Origin: Fulvivirga maritima | Lineage (GTDB): Bacteria > Bacteroidota > Bacteroidia > Cytophagales > Cyclobacteriaceae | DNA: 64,000 nt | NCBI RefSeq assembly: GCF_021389955.1 | Contig: NZ_CP089980.1 | Location: 619,501 to 683,500, forward strand | Direction: 5' to 3' | Part shown: in pieces, positions 55,468-64,000 of the stretch | Numbering within the stretch: position 1 is the first letter of the stretch | Layout of the letters: each line of letters opens with the position of its first letter | Position numbers and translations under genes: made by a program | The notes under the pieces: generated by a model | Told to the model about the DNA's origin: nothing | The model's input: only the letters and a program-made list of their open reading frames with translations | Database searches by the model: none

Positions 55468-56689
55468 AATAAGATTTCATTGATTTAAGAACATCAGCAA
55501 CACCAGGCTTCCGTTTAAATAATCGTTTCAATTGACAAAAAACACCCCTATTTATGGATTTAATATTACATTTTTTATTGTAATTATTAAAAATTAATTC
55601 ATCCGCATGATTCACCAGATAGGTTCCTCGCTGCTCTTGGGCTTTTCTAATTTCCTCAAGTGATTGATTATAAATTCCTTTTCTATTTTTTATCTCTTCT
55701 AAAATTTCTGCTGTATCAGGTATCTTTTTTTGAAGCTGCTCACTCAAAGCTTCTGAATTGAGCATTAATTGATCTCTAAATACTTTTATAGGAAAAACTA
55801 ATAGCTGGATTTTGCGAGTGACCGACCTATTATGAACTACGGCCTCTATTAGGATTTCGGTATGCCTTTCTGCCAGGAATCCATAGATCCCTTCGGTACC
55901 TTGTAAATCGAATGGTAATATGCTTACGGCATTAGAATCTTTAACCGACCATTGAAACCGTACGTAATTACCTTTAGAAACACCGTAAACGTGAGTTCCT
56001 TCAGCATCCGCCGCTAAATCAGAATAATTTTGTGTTTTGGGGTGAGCAGCACTTAAGGTATAGTTGATTTGAAGATCATCATACACACTTACAAAAGTCG
56101 TTCTTAAGCTCGTTTGCGCCTGATTATAGGCTCCCAACTTAAATATAGTATTGCGCTGAGGCCTTACCTTTTTATAACCGATATGATCCACTTCGCCAAT
56201 GCCATGAATAATAACCGTTTGCGCATTTTTTACTTCCCAGCGTAAAGTAATCTCATCATCTTTAAAGATAATATCATCATTCACTTCAAAATGAATTTGA
56301 ATATCATTGTCTTCCTGAAGAAAAGGAGTCGCTCCCTTTATCAGGGACCTGGTATTTCTTAAGTACTGGGTTAAATCATCTGCTGGTGTGGTGCCTGCAT
56401 CATCATAAATGGATAAATTTTGATAATCAGCTATAGCATATGATATAAAATCATGCTCCACCACATATATCTGAGCTCCTTTTTTGAGTAAAACCAGACA
56501 TTTATTAAACAGAAAAACATTATTTTCTATGACTAATCCTACTTCACGAGAAACCACAAGGGTAACGGCTATCCCTTTCTCTAACAGGGTAGTTAAAGCA
56601 CTCAGAATCTCTTCTGAAGGCGGTTGATTTACTACCAGCTTCAGGTCTTGCTTTACATCAGAAATTACATAGCCAATATCAGACTGCAT
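55454..56689 (-). CDS. eCIS-associated protein of unknown function
   Basis: A 411-aa protein without a signal peptide. The middle (about residues 145-200, LRWEVKNAQTVIIHGIGEVDHIG) looks like an Ig-like beta domain, followed by a second similar one, and the C-terminus is a basic helical tail. The N-terminal ~100 residues have an alternating strand-helix pattern that could be a nucleotide-binding or PLD-like fold, but no HKD motif is present. It lies 108 bp after the AAA+ gene and overlaps the DUF4407 gene by 14 bp. Function unknown. Confidence 0.6.
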   Translation of the reverse strand: MQSDIGYVISDVKQDLKLVVNQPPSEEILSALTTLLEKGIAVTLVVSREVGLVIENNVFLFNKCLVLLKKGAQIYVVEHDFISYAIADYQNLSIYDDAGTTPADDLTQYLRNTRSLIKGATPFLQEDNDIQIHFEVNDDIIFKDDEITLRWEVKNAQTVIIHGIGEVDHIGYKKVRPQRNTIFKLGAYNQAQTSLRTTFVSVYDDLQINYTLSAAHPKTQNYSDLAADAEGTHVYGVSKGNYVRFQWSVKDSNAVSILPFDLQGTEGIYGFLAERHTEILIEAVVHNRSVTRKIQLLVFPIKVFRDQLMLNSEALSEQLQKKIPDTAEILEEIKNRKGIYNQSLEEIRKAQEQRGTYLVNHADELIFNNYNKKCNIKSINRGVFCQLKRLFKRKPGVADVLKSMKSYYEQE

Positions 56690-56797
56690 AGAGAGGTTAT
56701 TAGATCAATACTCCCATCGCCTCAATCAATCATGTGCTCAATGTATCACAACTACACTTAATATGCAATCAGGTGTTAGTTTATGGGTATTTTTCAA

Positions 56798-58150
56798 CTA
56801 AAGTGTAATGCCTTCTTTATGATACTCCTTGTTTATGCCTTTGAGAATATCTTCCATATACACCTTATCATCACCACGCTTTTTGGCTGCTATAGTGCAA
56901 TGACGCAGCACGTTAATCATGCTACCTCCTGTTATTTCATGATCCATAGCTATTTGCTCCAGGTCTACATCTACCAGGTCAAAGGTATCATCAAAATACT
57001 TTTGCCATAGGCGAAGTCTTTCCTCCAGCTTAGGTTTAGGAAAATACACCACAGACTGAAAACGTCTTAAAAAGGCCGTATCAATATTATCTTTGAAATT
57101 AGTAGCCAGAATGACTACCCCATCAAAATCTTCAATCCGCTGCAACAGATAGGCCACCTGCTGATTCACAAACTGATCATTACTACTCTGCACACTGGTG
57201 CGCTTTCCGAAAAGGGCATCGGCTTCATCAAAAAACAGTATCCAGTTCTTATTTTCAGCCATTTCAAAAATACCAGCCAGATTCTTTTCCGTTTCTCCGA
57301 TATACTTAGACACCACAGCAGAAAGATCAATCTGATAAACATCCATTTCTGCTTGCTGCCCCAGCAATGCGGCTGTCATCGTTTTTCCCGTTCCGGGAGG
57401 GCCATGAAAAAGTATCCTAAAGCCTCTTTTCAAATGCTTTTGCAGCTTATCATTTTGCATGATTTCATGACTATGCTGAATCCATATTTTTGCTTCTTCC
57501 AGGTCATTGAGCGTATGATCATCATACACAGCATCTTCCCAATGCAGCCTGCTGGTGAGCCGCCGTGCAGGAAAAGAAGAGGTATATTGCGGCTTGTACT
57601 CCCGGCCTTGCACCAAAAGACTCAGATATTCTTTACTAATAGTGAGTGCTCCACTAAAAACAGGTTCATTTTCATTGATACCGGTTAGGCTTAGGATGTT
57701 TTGAGTATGAAAAAAGTGAGTGTCAGAAAACAGATCCAGAAGCTCAAACCGTTTCTCCAGATCATTTCCACTTAGTATAAAAGAAACCGTTTCTCCTGTA
57801 GGAATAAAACCACTGTGGGCCTGACCGGTTATACCACCAAAAACCGTGAATCCGCGGTCAAAATTGGTGTTTTTGGTGAAAAATATATCATAAATAGCCG
57901 GAGAGACATGCACAGCCAGAGCCATCAATAAGATTATCCTCTCTTCTGCAGTAAATTCATACTCCTTAATTACCGCACTATAAACAGAATCATCCTGACT
58001 AAGGTCTGGTGGAGGCACCTCATCTATACTTTTATGTTCTGACTCCTGAAAATAATTATTGAACCTGAACTCAATCACCTGACTGAGCCAGTCGAGATCT
58101 TCCTTAATTACTTTAATAGCTGATTTTATCTTTTTACTTTCAGAAGCCAT
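56798..58150 (-). CDS. AAA+ ATPase of the eCIS (Pvc15-like)
   Basis: A 450-aa AAA+ ATPase with Walker A GPPGTGKT at residues 250-257, Walker B LFFDEA at 305-310, and sensor and arginine-finger positions in ATNFKDNIDTAFLRRF. The N-terminal ~200 residues are a separate domain that may bind the partner protein. In Pvc/Afp systems the Pvc15 ATPase is needed for effector loading or particle assembly. It is the second gene of the operon, 6 bp after the tape-measure gene. Confidence 0.92.
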   Translation of the reverse strand: MASESKKIKSAIKVIKEDLDWLSQVIEFRFNNYFQESEHKSIDEVPPPDLSQDDSVYSAVIKEYEFTAEERIILLMALAVHVSPAIYDIFFTKNTNFDRGFTVFGGITGQAHSGFIPTGETVSFILSGNDLEKRFELLDLFSDTHFFHTQNILSLTGINENEPVFSGALTISKEYLSLLVQGREYKPQYTSSFPARRLTSRLHWEDAVYDDHTLNDLEEAKIWIQHSHEIMQNDKLQKHLKRGFRILFHGPPGTGKTMTAALLGQQAEMDVYQIDLSAVVSKYIGETEKNLAGIFEMAENKNWILFFDEADALFGKRTSVQSSNDQFVNQQVAYLLQRIEDFDGVVILATNFKDNIDTAFLRRFQSVVYFPKPKLEERLRLWQKYFDDTFDLVDVDLEQIAMDHEITGGSMINVLRHCTIAAKKRGDDKVYMEDILKGINKEYHKEGITL

Positions 58151-58156
58151 TTGATG

Positions 58157-61100
58157 TTAATTTCGCCACTTTACGTTTAAGCTCTTTTTCATCCAAGATA
58201 ATTTTATTGTGTTAAACGACCAAGGCATAAAATCCAATAAAATATCCTTACCGCTTTCCTCCACCTCAAGCTCCCAATTGTAAGGTGTTTCTACCAGATA
58301 TCCTGTTCTCATTAAAAAACCTTCCCTCAAAGCATCAACAGAAACATTTTGCATTCTGTCCCAATTTTGCAGCACTCCTTTCAGCAGGCTTTCAGAAATA
58401 TCCTTTTCTTTATCAGTCAACTCTATAAATCGGTCTACCGGATAAGCTAAATCCACTCCGCAGAGCACTTTGTTAAGCACCAGCTCATGCTCAGGTGTTT
58501 CCTGCTCTCCAGTGATCAGATATTGAACCAGCAATACTGCCCTGGCAGCCGTTTCCTCATCTTTAAAAACCCGCTTTTCTTTCATTTGGAGCATATCAAA
58601 ATAGCGAGGTAAAAAATTAGCCAGAATAACAGCTCCTGCGTTATGTACCTCCAAACTTCCCTTCAGTGGGGTTTCAGGTATGTCCTTTTTATCTTCCTCT
58701 TTCGTGGTTTTAGATGGTTTTTTCGGCAAAGCTACGGTCTTTTTTAGAGAACGCTTAAAAAGAGTAGATACCTGCGGTGAAGGTTTATAGTCTTTAATAT
58801 GCTCTTGAACCTCTTCTTTCCACCCAGGAATCAGCCGTAGCTTCACTTCTTCAAAGAAAGCATGAATAAGCCTTTCAGAGTTAAACTGAAGCTGCGCTCC
58901 TGTCTTTAATGATGCTATTAAGACTTTGATAGCCAGTGCTTCATAGTTGCCTTTAGATATTTCAGGGTGTGAATATCTCATAAAATCCACCACTCCTGTA
59001 AGCCACTCTGCAAGCCTTACTTTTGGAATCTGATAGATAAAAGCAGCGATTTGTATTAACAGAGTATTTCCATGTTTCAAGAGCTTATCTACAGCTAGTG
59101 GCTGCTTGAAAGATTGTAAGGAAGCTCGTAACTCCGGACCATTCGTTTCTGCTTCTGCCTTGAATATATCCTGAAGCTCCTGATATGTTTTAATTTCAGT
59201 ATTAAATGGCAATGCTGCCTTGGTAAGATAAAAAACGAGGACATCGAAAAAAGTTAACTGTTCGGCTTCAGAATCCTCCCCATTGATGAGAGAAGGAGAA
59301 GTTTTAAGGCCTTTAGATAAAGATGGAACTGAAGTCAAAACCTCAATTAAGGTATCGAATTTAGACTCGCCCTTCAAAGCCATTTCATGCGCAATATGCT
59401 CCATCCTTTCTAAAAACTGTCGATGATTTATATTAAAAGCATCAGTAACGAACATAGACATTTGCGACGTAAATGCCTGAGCAGTAAAACTTCGTTTATT
59501 GGTTTTTACATAATTATACATGTACAGGTAAACCGAATGTGCGGAAGGAAATGCTAGTCTGCCATAATACTCCCGCGCCGACAACTGTAACACCCTGACA
59601 TACATCACTATGAAGCCTGCTATTTCAGGAGCCATAGCTGTAATCAGACTTAAGTATTCGTTTAAAGTGACCTCTTTAATTATTTTCTGAACAAAGGCCT
59701 GTTCCTTTCCTGATGTACGTAATGACTCAATTAGGCTTGGTATATCCCTTTGAAATATAGTTTTGTACAGTCTCGCTTTCTCCTTTTCTATAGAGCTGCC
59801 TTTTTTCTCTGGATGCTGATACCACCATGGAAATTCATTATATTCCAGTATATAAAAAAGAGCATTAACATCAACAGCATTGTCGCTTTCCTCAAGCTTA
59901 TCTTCCTGCTGAACAGTTACTGGCTGATTACCTTTAAATGCCTTTAAGGCTTTAATTAAAGGTTTACTTTTTAGTTTATGAACCCTTTCGTTTAGAAAGT
60001 AATAAATCTCCTGAATACCAAGCGCATAATGTGCAGCTATATTATTTATTAACTGCGTAGCCACCTGATGCCCTTGCAAAGAAGTCGATTTCACCAAAGC
60101 TGCTGTTATCTGTTCATTTAAATAAGTTTCTAGATGAGTTTTAGTGGTTTGAAGAAAGACAGGTAGTTCTTTCAGCAACAGTAAATCTGCCACCACCAAT
60201 CGATAAACCTTAAACTTCTGCGCATCAACGGCCTTTAAAATAGCCTTAAGCTCTTCATCGCCCACCAATTGAGTAAATGTTATTAATGCCTGATCATCAT
60301 CTTTAATAAAAAGCAAAACATCCAAAATCTTATGCATAGAGAGCTCTATACCACGAGAAATTAGTTTTTTAATGGATGAAACACCTCTAAATGTAGACCA
60401 TACAGGAAAAGTCTGAGTTTTTAAGTAATAAATAATCAGTTCCTCGGAGGTAAATTCCGCCTGCCGATCAGTCTCCACTCCCTCTTTAAGCCATTCTCTC
60501 AGCTGACCTCCTTTGTTCATAACTAACTGCTCATCAATCGCTTCTTTTAAGATATGGGGACCTATTTGAGGATAATAATGACTGAGTTCATGCCAAAACA
60601 CACTTCCTTGCTTACCATATTGATGGGAAAAGTACTGTGCAAAAACGACTAATAACTGTTTAACTGTATACTGGAAAAGAGTCCTTTCCTGCATCAACAG
60701 CACTTCCAATAAGGATAAATATATGTTCCTTTTAAAAGCTGCTTCAGAAGACTTAAAACTGAGATTATGGGCTGATTTTCCGAAAGCAATCAGTGTTTCG
60801 AATACCAATTCAAATACCGCCAACCTTTGGCTATTGACCTGCCCCAGCATCACCACCAGATCTGCTGATCTTATTAAATTTACCAGTCTTATAAAAGCCG
60901 GTCTATCTTGATATATTTCTTTAAATACCGAAGTAACCAGAGCTGGTCGTTGCTTTATATTCTCCCTTAAAAGAGACTTCAATTGAGTTAACTCTGAAAT
61001 GCTAGCCCACTTTGGAATATGCCCTTCGACCGCATAAAACTGGATTAAATCAGAAAACTCATATTCAGATGAATGCTCTAATGCGATTCCTTCTAAACGC

Positions 61101-63406
61101 TTTCGTTTAATTGGCTGCTGAGAAGACTTTGTTTCAAGAACGGGTGCTGTTTCATTTTCAGTTGAGGTAAGCTCTTCTTTTTGATCATTAGGCGTAATAC
61201 CCCTTATAAATTCTTTGCCCTTATTCTCTAACCACTTAGCCAGATGTTGGTAATAATAACTCCTGTTAATTGGGTTCTTTAAAAGTAATTGCAAGACCTT
61301 GCTTGCATTCCTATACTTAGCATTCGACAAACTCTTCTTCAGATTTGTGAATATATACCCATAAATAAAATGAACTATTTCCGTGACAGAAGTAGAAAAA
61401 TCACTGGCAACCAATTTTTCCAACACTCCTTTGACTAAATCAAAAGACAAAGGATAAATTGATTTTTCATCACCTGGAAAAGAAGGTAATTCTGCTTGTA
61501 ATCGCTTTATTTCTTTAAAAACCTGCTCCAAAACAGACCTTTGAAAAGGAGCCAGTTGAAGCACCAGCTGCTGCCGCTGCCTATCATTCAAAACCTGCAA
61601 AATATGCCTCCAAAAATCAGGGTGGACTTCATATTGGAGTAATAACTGAGGCAAGAAATAATGATTTTGAAATGCCTCTAAAAGAGCCTTCTCCACCTCT
61701 TTCTTTTTCTTTTCCGCTTTATTATTCACATTACCCCCGTTAGCCAATATCTCTGGAATAATTGAGGCATAATAACCTTTTGACTTGTACCATTGCTCAG
61801 ACTCCTCTTTCAAAAGAGAAATTAAGGCAATACCTGGGTGCTGCTGTCCTTGTGCGAGTAGTGTAATTATTTCATCAGCTTTTGCTTGAAGCTGAGTAAC
61901 ACTTTGCGTGAAAACATGAAAAAAGGCCGCTGTAAATTCAGCTTCATTAACAGTTTCAGAAGTTCCTTGATGCATCACCTCGAAAAAGGAAAAATACAAA
62001 TGCCTTTTTATCCTTTCAGGAACATCCATAGCATGAAACTCATCCGAATCAAACAGGTTTTCAAAAAGAGATAAGTGCTCAGAATCACCAAAAAGAAGAT
62101 GTATGATTTGAATGACTTGAGTGATATCCAGCTGATAAGCCACTCTATACCTTACTGGGAAATGTGCCCATTTTTCATGCAATACTTGAGTTAATAGGAT
62201 AGCATGAGATTGCAATAAACCGTCCACAACATCAGCCAAAGTCAATTCTGAAGGGAAAAGCCCTGTCTCCAAAAAGCGAATGAAAAGATCCATTTGGCTA
62301 TAGGAAATTGCCATTTCCCGATCCTTTTCAAAGGTCTGACGATTGTCCTTGCCAACAGCCAACCAGCTCTGATCATCATCCCAATCATTGAGTTGACTCT
62401 TTAATCGTCTTTGAGCATATTTAGTCAGCACTACACCAGACTCTTTGAGCATATCCCTGATTACTTTGGCCTGAGCCTTCTGCTGCTTACTATTAGCCAT
62501 AAAAGCTAAAAAGGCCTTTTTATATTGATATGTATAGGTATAGCGATGCGCTAATTCGTTCTCAGCAAATATTAGACGAACACGTTTAAAAGTTTCTATA
62601 GATTGCTCATATTCAGGAATCAACAAAAACAAAGACTCTAAAAATTGAATAGATAAGGTCTTTATTATTCGATCTTCAATCTCTTTTTTATTTAGTTTAG
62701 GAGCCAGGCGCTGCATCATCTTTTTTCTGTCCGAAGTATTGAGCTTTTTTAAAGCCGCTTCTACTTCCCCCTGAAAATAAGTGCGGAAACTACGCGGCCA
62801 TTTCCCTGACATAAAGTATTGTATCAACTCATCTACTCTGTTTTTTTGAATTGAAGTGTGACCTAGCAATTCTTCCAATTGATGGTAAAGTTGAGGTTTC
62901 AATTGCCTTTTCAACCTTTTCTGCACCACCACTTGCAAGCGTGCTTTCTTAAGAGTCTCTATTAAAAGCCTTTCATCTTTTTGCCATAATTCTTCAATCA
63001 ATTCATTGATATCATACGCTTCTTCCACATGAGCTGGAAAGTAAGATCGACTTAAAAAATGAGTGAGCCACTTATATCGATCATCAGCACTGTCTGATTC
63101 TAACTTCCTAAAAACCGGCAACTGCCTATTCTTTGACAGCTTTTTAAACTCACGATCGAGCAATTCAATCAATCGCCTTTTATATTCTTCAAGAAAATTC
63201 TCCGTATTAAATGCCCCCAGATCAAGCGCCACTTTATCTATAACCACCTCCTGATCATCAGAAAAATACTGATTAAACAGCTTCTCTATCGAATCATTAA
63301 TGGCTTTGCTATTACCTTGTAGCTGCTGGCTAATACGCTTGTGATCAGCCACATCTTTGGCTGTAATTACTACACGGTATTTTTTGATTTGGTGGGGTTT
63401 AGACAA
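58157..63406 (-). CDS. CIS_TMP-type tape-measure protein (Pvc14-like)
   Basis: A 1749-aa protein, first gene of the operon. The N-terminus (KAINDSIEKLFNQYFSDDQEVVIDKVALDLG) and the C-terminal block (ELVLNKVLCGVDLAYPVD) mark it as a contractile injection system tape-measure protein. At least seven copies of a short motif, roughly DLIxFYxxxGxxP, are spread along the chain (near 63.05, 62.8, 62.25, 61.0, 60.4, 59.85 and 59.2 kb), in long helical stretches. This protein should help set the length of the particle. No TM helices are evident. Confidence 0.88.
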   Translation of the reverse strand: MSKPHQIKKYRVVITAKDVADHKRISQQLQGNSKAINDSIEKLFNQYFSDDQEVVIDKVALDLGAFNTENFLEEYKRRLIELLDREFKKLSKNRQLPVFRKLESDSADDRYKWLTHFLSRSYFPAHVEEAYDINELIEELWQKDERLLIETLKKARLQVVVQKRLKRQLKPQLYHQLEELLGHTSIQKNRVDELIQYFMSGKWPRSFRTYFQGEVEAALKKLNTSDRKKMMQRLAPKLNKKEIEDRIIKTLSIQFLESLFLLIPEYEQSIETFKRVRLIFAENELAHRYTYTYQYKKAFLAFMANSKQQKAQAKVIRDMLKESGVVLTKYAQRRLKSQLNDWDDDQSWLAVGKDNRQTFEKDREMAISYSQMDLFIRFLETGLFPSELTLADVVDGLLQSHAILLTQVLHEKWAHFPVRYRVAYQLDITQVIQIIHLLFGDSEHLSLFENLFDSDEFHAMDVPERIKRHLYFSFFEVMHQGTSETVNEAEFTAAFFHVFTQSVTQLQAKADEIITLLAQGQQHPGIALISLLKEESEQWYKSKGYYASIIPEILANGGNVNNKAEKKKKEVEKALLEAFQNHYFLPQLLLQYEVHPDFWRHILQVLNDRQRQQLVLQLAPFQRSVLEQVFKEIKRLQAELPSFPGDEKSIYPLSFDLVKGVLEKLVASDFSTSVTEIVHFIYGYIFTNLKKSLSNAKYRNASKVLQLLLKNPINRSYYYQHLAKWLENKGKEFIRGITPNDQKEELTSTENETAPVLETKSSQQPIKRKRLEGIALEHSSEYEFSDLIQFYAVEGHIPKWASISELTQLKSLLRENIKQRPALVTSVFKEIYQDRPAFIRLVNLIRSADLVVMLGQVNSQRLAVFELVFETLIAFGKSAHNLSFKSSEAAFKRNIYLSLLEVLLMQERTLFQYTVKQLLVVFAQYFSHQYGKQGSVFWHELSHYYPQIGPHILKEAIDEQLVMNKGGQLREWLKEGVETDRQAEFTSEELIIYYLKTQTFPVWSTFRGVSSIKKLISRGIELSMHKILDVLLFIKDDDQALITFTQLVGDEELKAILKAVDAQKFKVYRLVVADLLLLKELPVFLQTTKTHLETYLNEQITAALVKSTSLQGHQVATQLINNIAAHYALGIQEIYYFLNERVHKLKSKPLIKALKAFKGNQPVTVQQEDKLEESDNAVDVNALFYILEYNEFPWWYQHPEKKGSSIEKEKARLYKTIFQRDIPSLIESLRTSGKEQAFVQKIIKEVTLNEYLSLITAMAPEIAGFIVMYVRVLQLSAREYYGRLAFPSAHSVYLYMYNYVKTNKRSFTAQAFTSQMSMFVTDAFNINHRQFLERMEHIAHEMALKGESKFDTLIEVLTSVPSLSKGLKTSPSLINGEDSEAEQLTFFDVLVFYLTKAALPFNTEIKTYQELQDIFKAEAETNGPELRASLQSFKQPLAVDKLLKHGNTLLIQIAAFIYQIPKVRLAEWLTGVVDFMRYSHPEISKGNYEALAIKVLIASLKTGAQLQFNSERLIHAFFEEVKLRLIPGWKEEVQEHIKDYKPSPQVSTLFKRSLKKTVALPKKPSKTTKEEDKKDIPETPLKGSLEVHNAGAVILANFLPRYFDMLQMKEKRVFKDEETAARAVLLVQYLITGEQETPEHELVLNKVLCGVDLAYPVDRFIELTDKEKDISESLLKGVLQNWDRMQNVSVDALREGFLMRTGYLVETPYNWELEVEESGKDILLDFMPWSFNTIKLSWMKKSLNVKWRN

Positions 63407-63614
63407 AATATAGCAATAGTGATAAGTTCACAATTTAGAATGATCCTTATATTAAATATTGAGTTTTGCAATATAGATAAATTGCCATTTGGATAAAAGA
63501 GCATGTATTTATTCACTTTATCTTCCTCAAAAGCATCGGTGATAGTATTATTTCTTTGATATTTGTTATAATTTCACCTTCCTTTTGTAAAACTAACAGC
63601 TTTAGAGACCACGG

Positions 63615-64000
63615 TTGGCACTAGATAATATTATAGAACGCGTAAAGAGAGGTGATAAAGAGGCCTTTGAAAGTATTTTTAGAGAATATTATAATCCTCT
63701 ATGGAATCTTGCCAACGGTATTTTAAAGGACGAAGTTCTGGCGGAAGAGCAGGTACAAGAAGTGTTTATCAAATTTTGGGAAAACCGACATCAGCATCAA
63801 TCTACGCTAAAGATTTTTCCATACCTTCTCACAGCAGTTAGAAATAAGTGCTATAACCACATAAAAAAACAGGCTGTAGAGCAAAAGTACATTAACCATA
63901 CTCAGAAGTTGTTTCAGGATCAGATATTGAATTATGAGTATGATGACCTTACGGAAGATCTGATCAAAAAGATGGAGCGTATTATAGGTTCTCTTCCTGA
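63615..64000 (+). CDS. ECF-type RNA polymerase sigma factor (partial)
   Basis: Start of an ECF (RpoE-like) sigma-70 gene that runs off the right edge (about 128 residues seen). The N-terminal sigma region 2 includes FESIFREYYNPLW and DEVLAEEQVQEVFIKFWEN, with the region 2.4 block FPYLLTAVRNKCYNH. A TTG at 63615 is the only usable start; an in-frame stop lies a few codons upstream. It is divergent from the eCIS operon, with 208 bp between the two genes. ECF factors in Bacteroidota often work with an anti-sigma FecR-like gene; the neighbour is outside the window. Confidence 0.85.
   Translation, partial: MALDNIIERVKRGDKEAFESIFREYYNPLWNLANGILKDEVLAEEQVQEVFIKFWENRHQHQSTLKIFPYLLTAVRNKCYNHIKKQAVEQKYINHTQKLFQDQILNYEYDDLTEDLIKKMERIIGSLP

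Noticed and set aside
55454-56689. Phospholipase D-like enzyme call for the 411-aa protein
   Set aside because: The first ~100 residues have a similar strand-helix rhythm but no HKD motif is present.
34296-63406. Prophage or canonical type VI secretion locus
   Set aside because: No capsid, portal, terminase, integrase or lysis cassette, and no TssJ/L/M or ClpV genes. The cap, DUF5908, Pvc11/12-like and CIS_TMP genes point to an eCIS.
1-64000. tRNA, rRNA, CRISPR arrays or insertion sequences
   Set aside because: Reading the window I found no cloverleaf, no regularly spaced repeats and no transposase or terminal inverted repeats. Absence is by eye only.

Overview
The window looks like chromosome of a Bacteroidota bacterium, most likely order Cytophagales (Fulvivirga/Marivirga-like); I cannot fix the genus. 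Supporting signs are AT-rich DNA, TAnnTTTG-type -7 boxes before several genes, a TonB-dependent receptor with a carboxypeptidase-regulatory domain, an HYC_CC_PP family protein, a group III truncated haemoglobin, TlpA-type thioredoxins and Bacteroidota-type contractile injection genes. I see no tRNA, rRNA, CRISPR array or insertion sequence.

Layout, left part (1-34.2 kb). 1-5.8 kb: a Cus-type RND metal-efflux operon on the minus strand (HYC_CC_PP protein, CusA-, CusC- and partial CusB-like genes), followed by cutC at 6.0-6.8 kb. 6.9-13.5 kb: mixed housekeeping and accessory genes, namely a TlpA-like thioredoxin protein, a small ABC pair, a YefM/YoeB toxin-antitoxin pair, a truncated haemoglobin with a GNAT acetyltransferase, an ion-channel-like protein and an RluE-like pseudouridine synthase. 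13.5-16.6 kb: an operon of a duplicated-domain lipoprotein, an SdiA-regulated beta-propeller protein and a phosphate-selective-type porin. 17-24.8 kb: an M28 peptidase, a TPR/SpoIIE phosphatase, an M1 peptidase, a TetR regulator and an unknown secreted protein. 24.8-30.5 kb: a glucuronoxylan cluster (uxuA, a GH67 alpha-glucuronidase split by a frameshift, and a divergent GH3 beta-xylosidase) with a LacI-type palindrome between the divergent genes. 30.7-34.2 kb: a TonB-C-like protein, a TPR protein and a TonB-dependent receptor.

Right part (34.3-63.4 kb): one long minus-strand locus for a phage-tail-like contractile injection system of the Pvc/Afp/AlgoCIS kind (eCIS). Read in transcription order it encodes a 1749-aa tape-measure-family protein, an AAA+ ATPase, five accessory proteins (411-aa unknown, DUF4407 membrane protein, 309-aa exported protein, membrane-anchored GH18 hydrolase, 79-aa membrane protein), a DUF4255 cap protein, a 340-aa unknown, one sheath protein, two tube proteins, a 58-aa DUF5908 protein, a LysM protein, a VgrG-like spike, a PAAR tip, gp25, a Pvc11-like baseplate protein broken by a frameshift, a Pvc12-like baseplate protein (with a fiber-like gene between them) and an nSTAND-type ATPase that overlaps the last baseplate gene. 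A divergent ECF sigma factor begins at 63.6 kb and runs off the window.

The part most worth attention is the accessory set inside the eCIS operon. A membrane protein, an exported protein and a membrane-anchored glycoside hydrolase, tightly coupled to the tail genes, suggest an envelope-anchored or envelope-remodelling version of the particle, and the terminal STAND-like ATPase may sense a signal or control firing. These roles are inferred from gene content and order.
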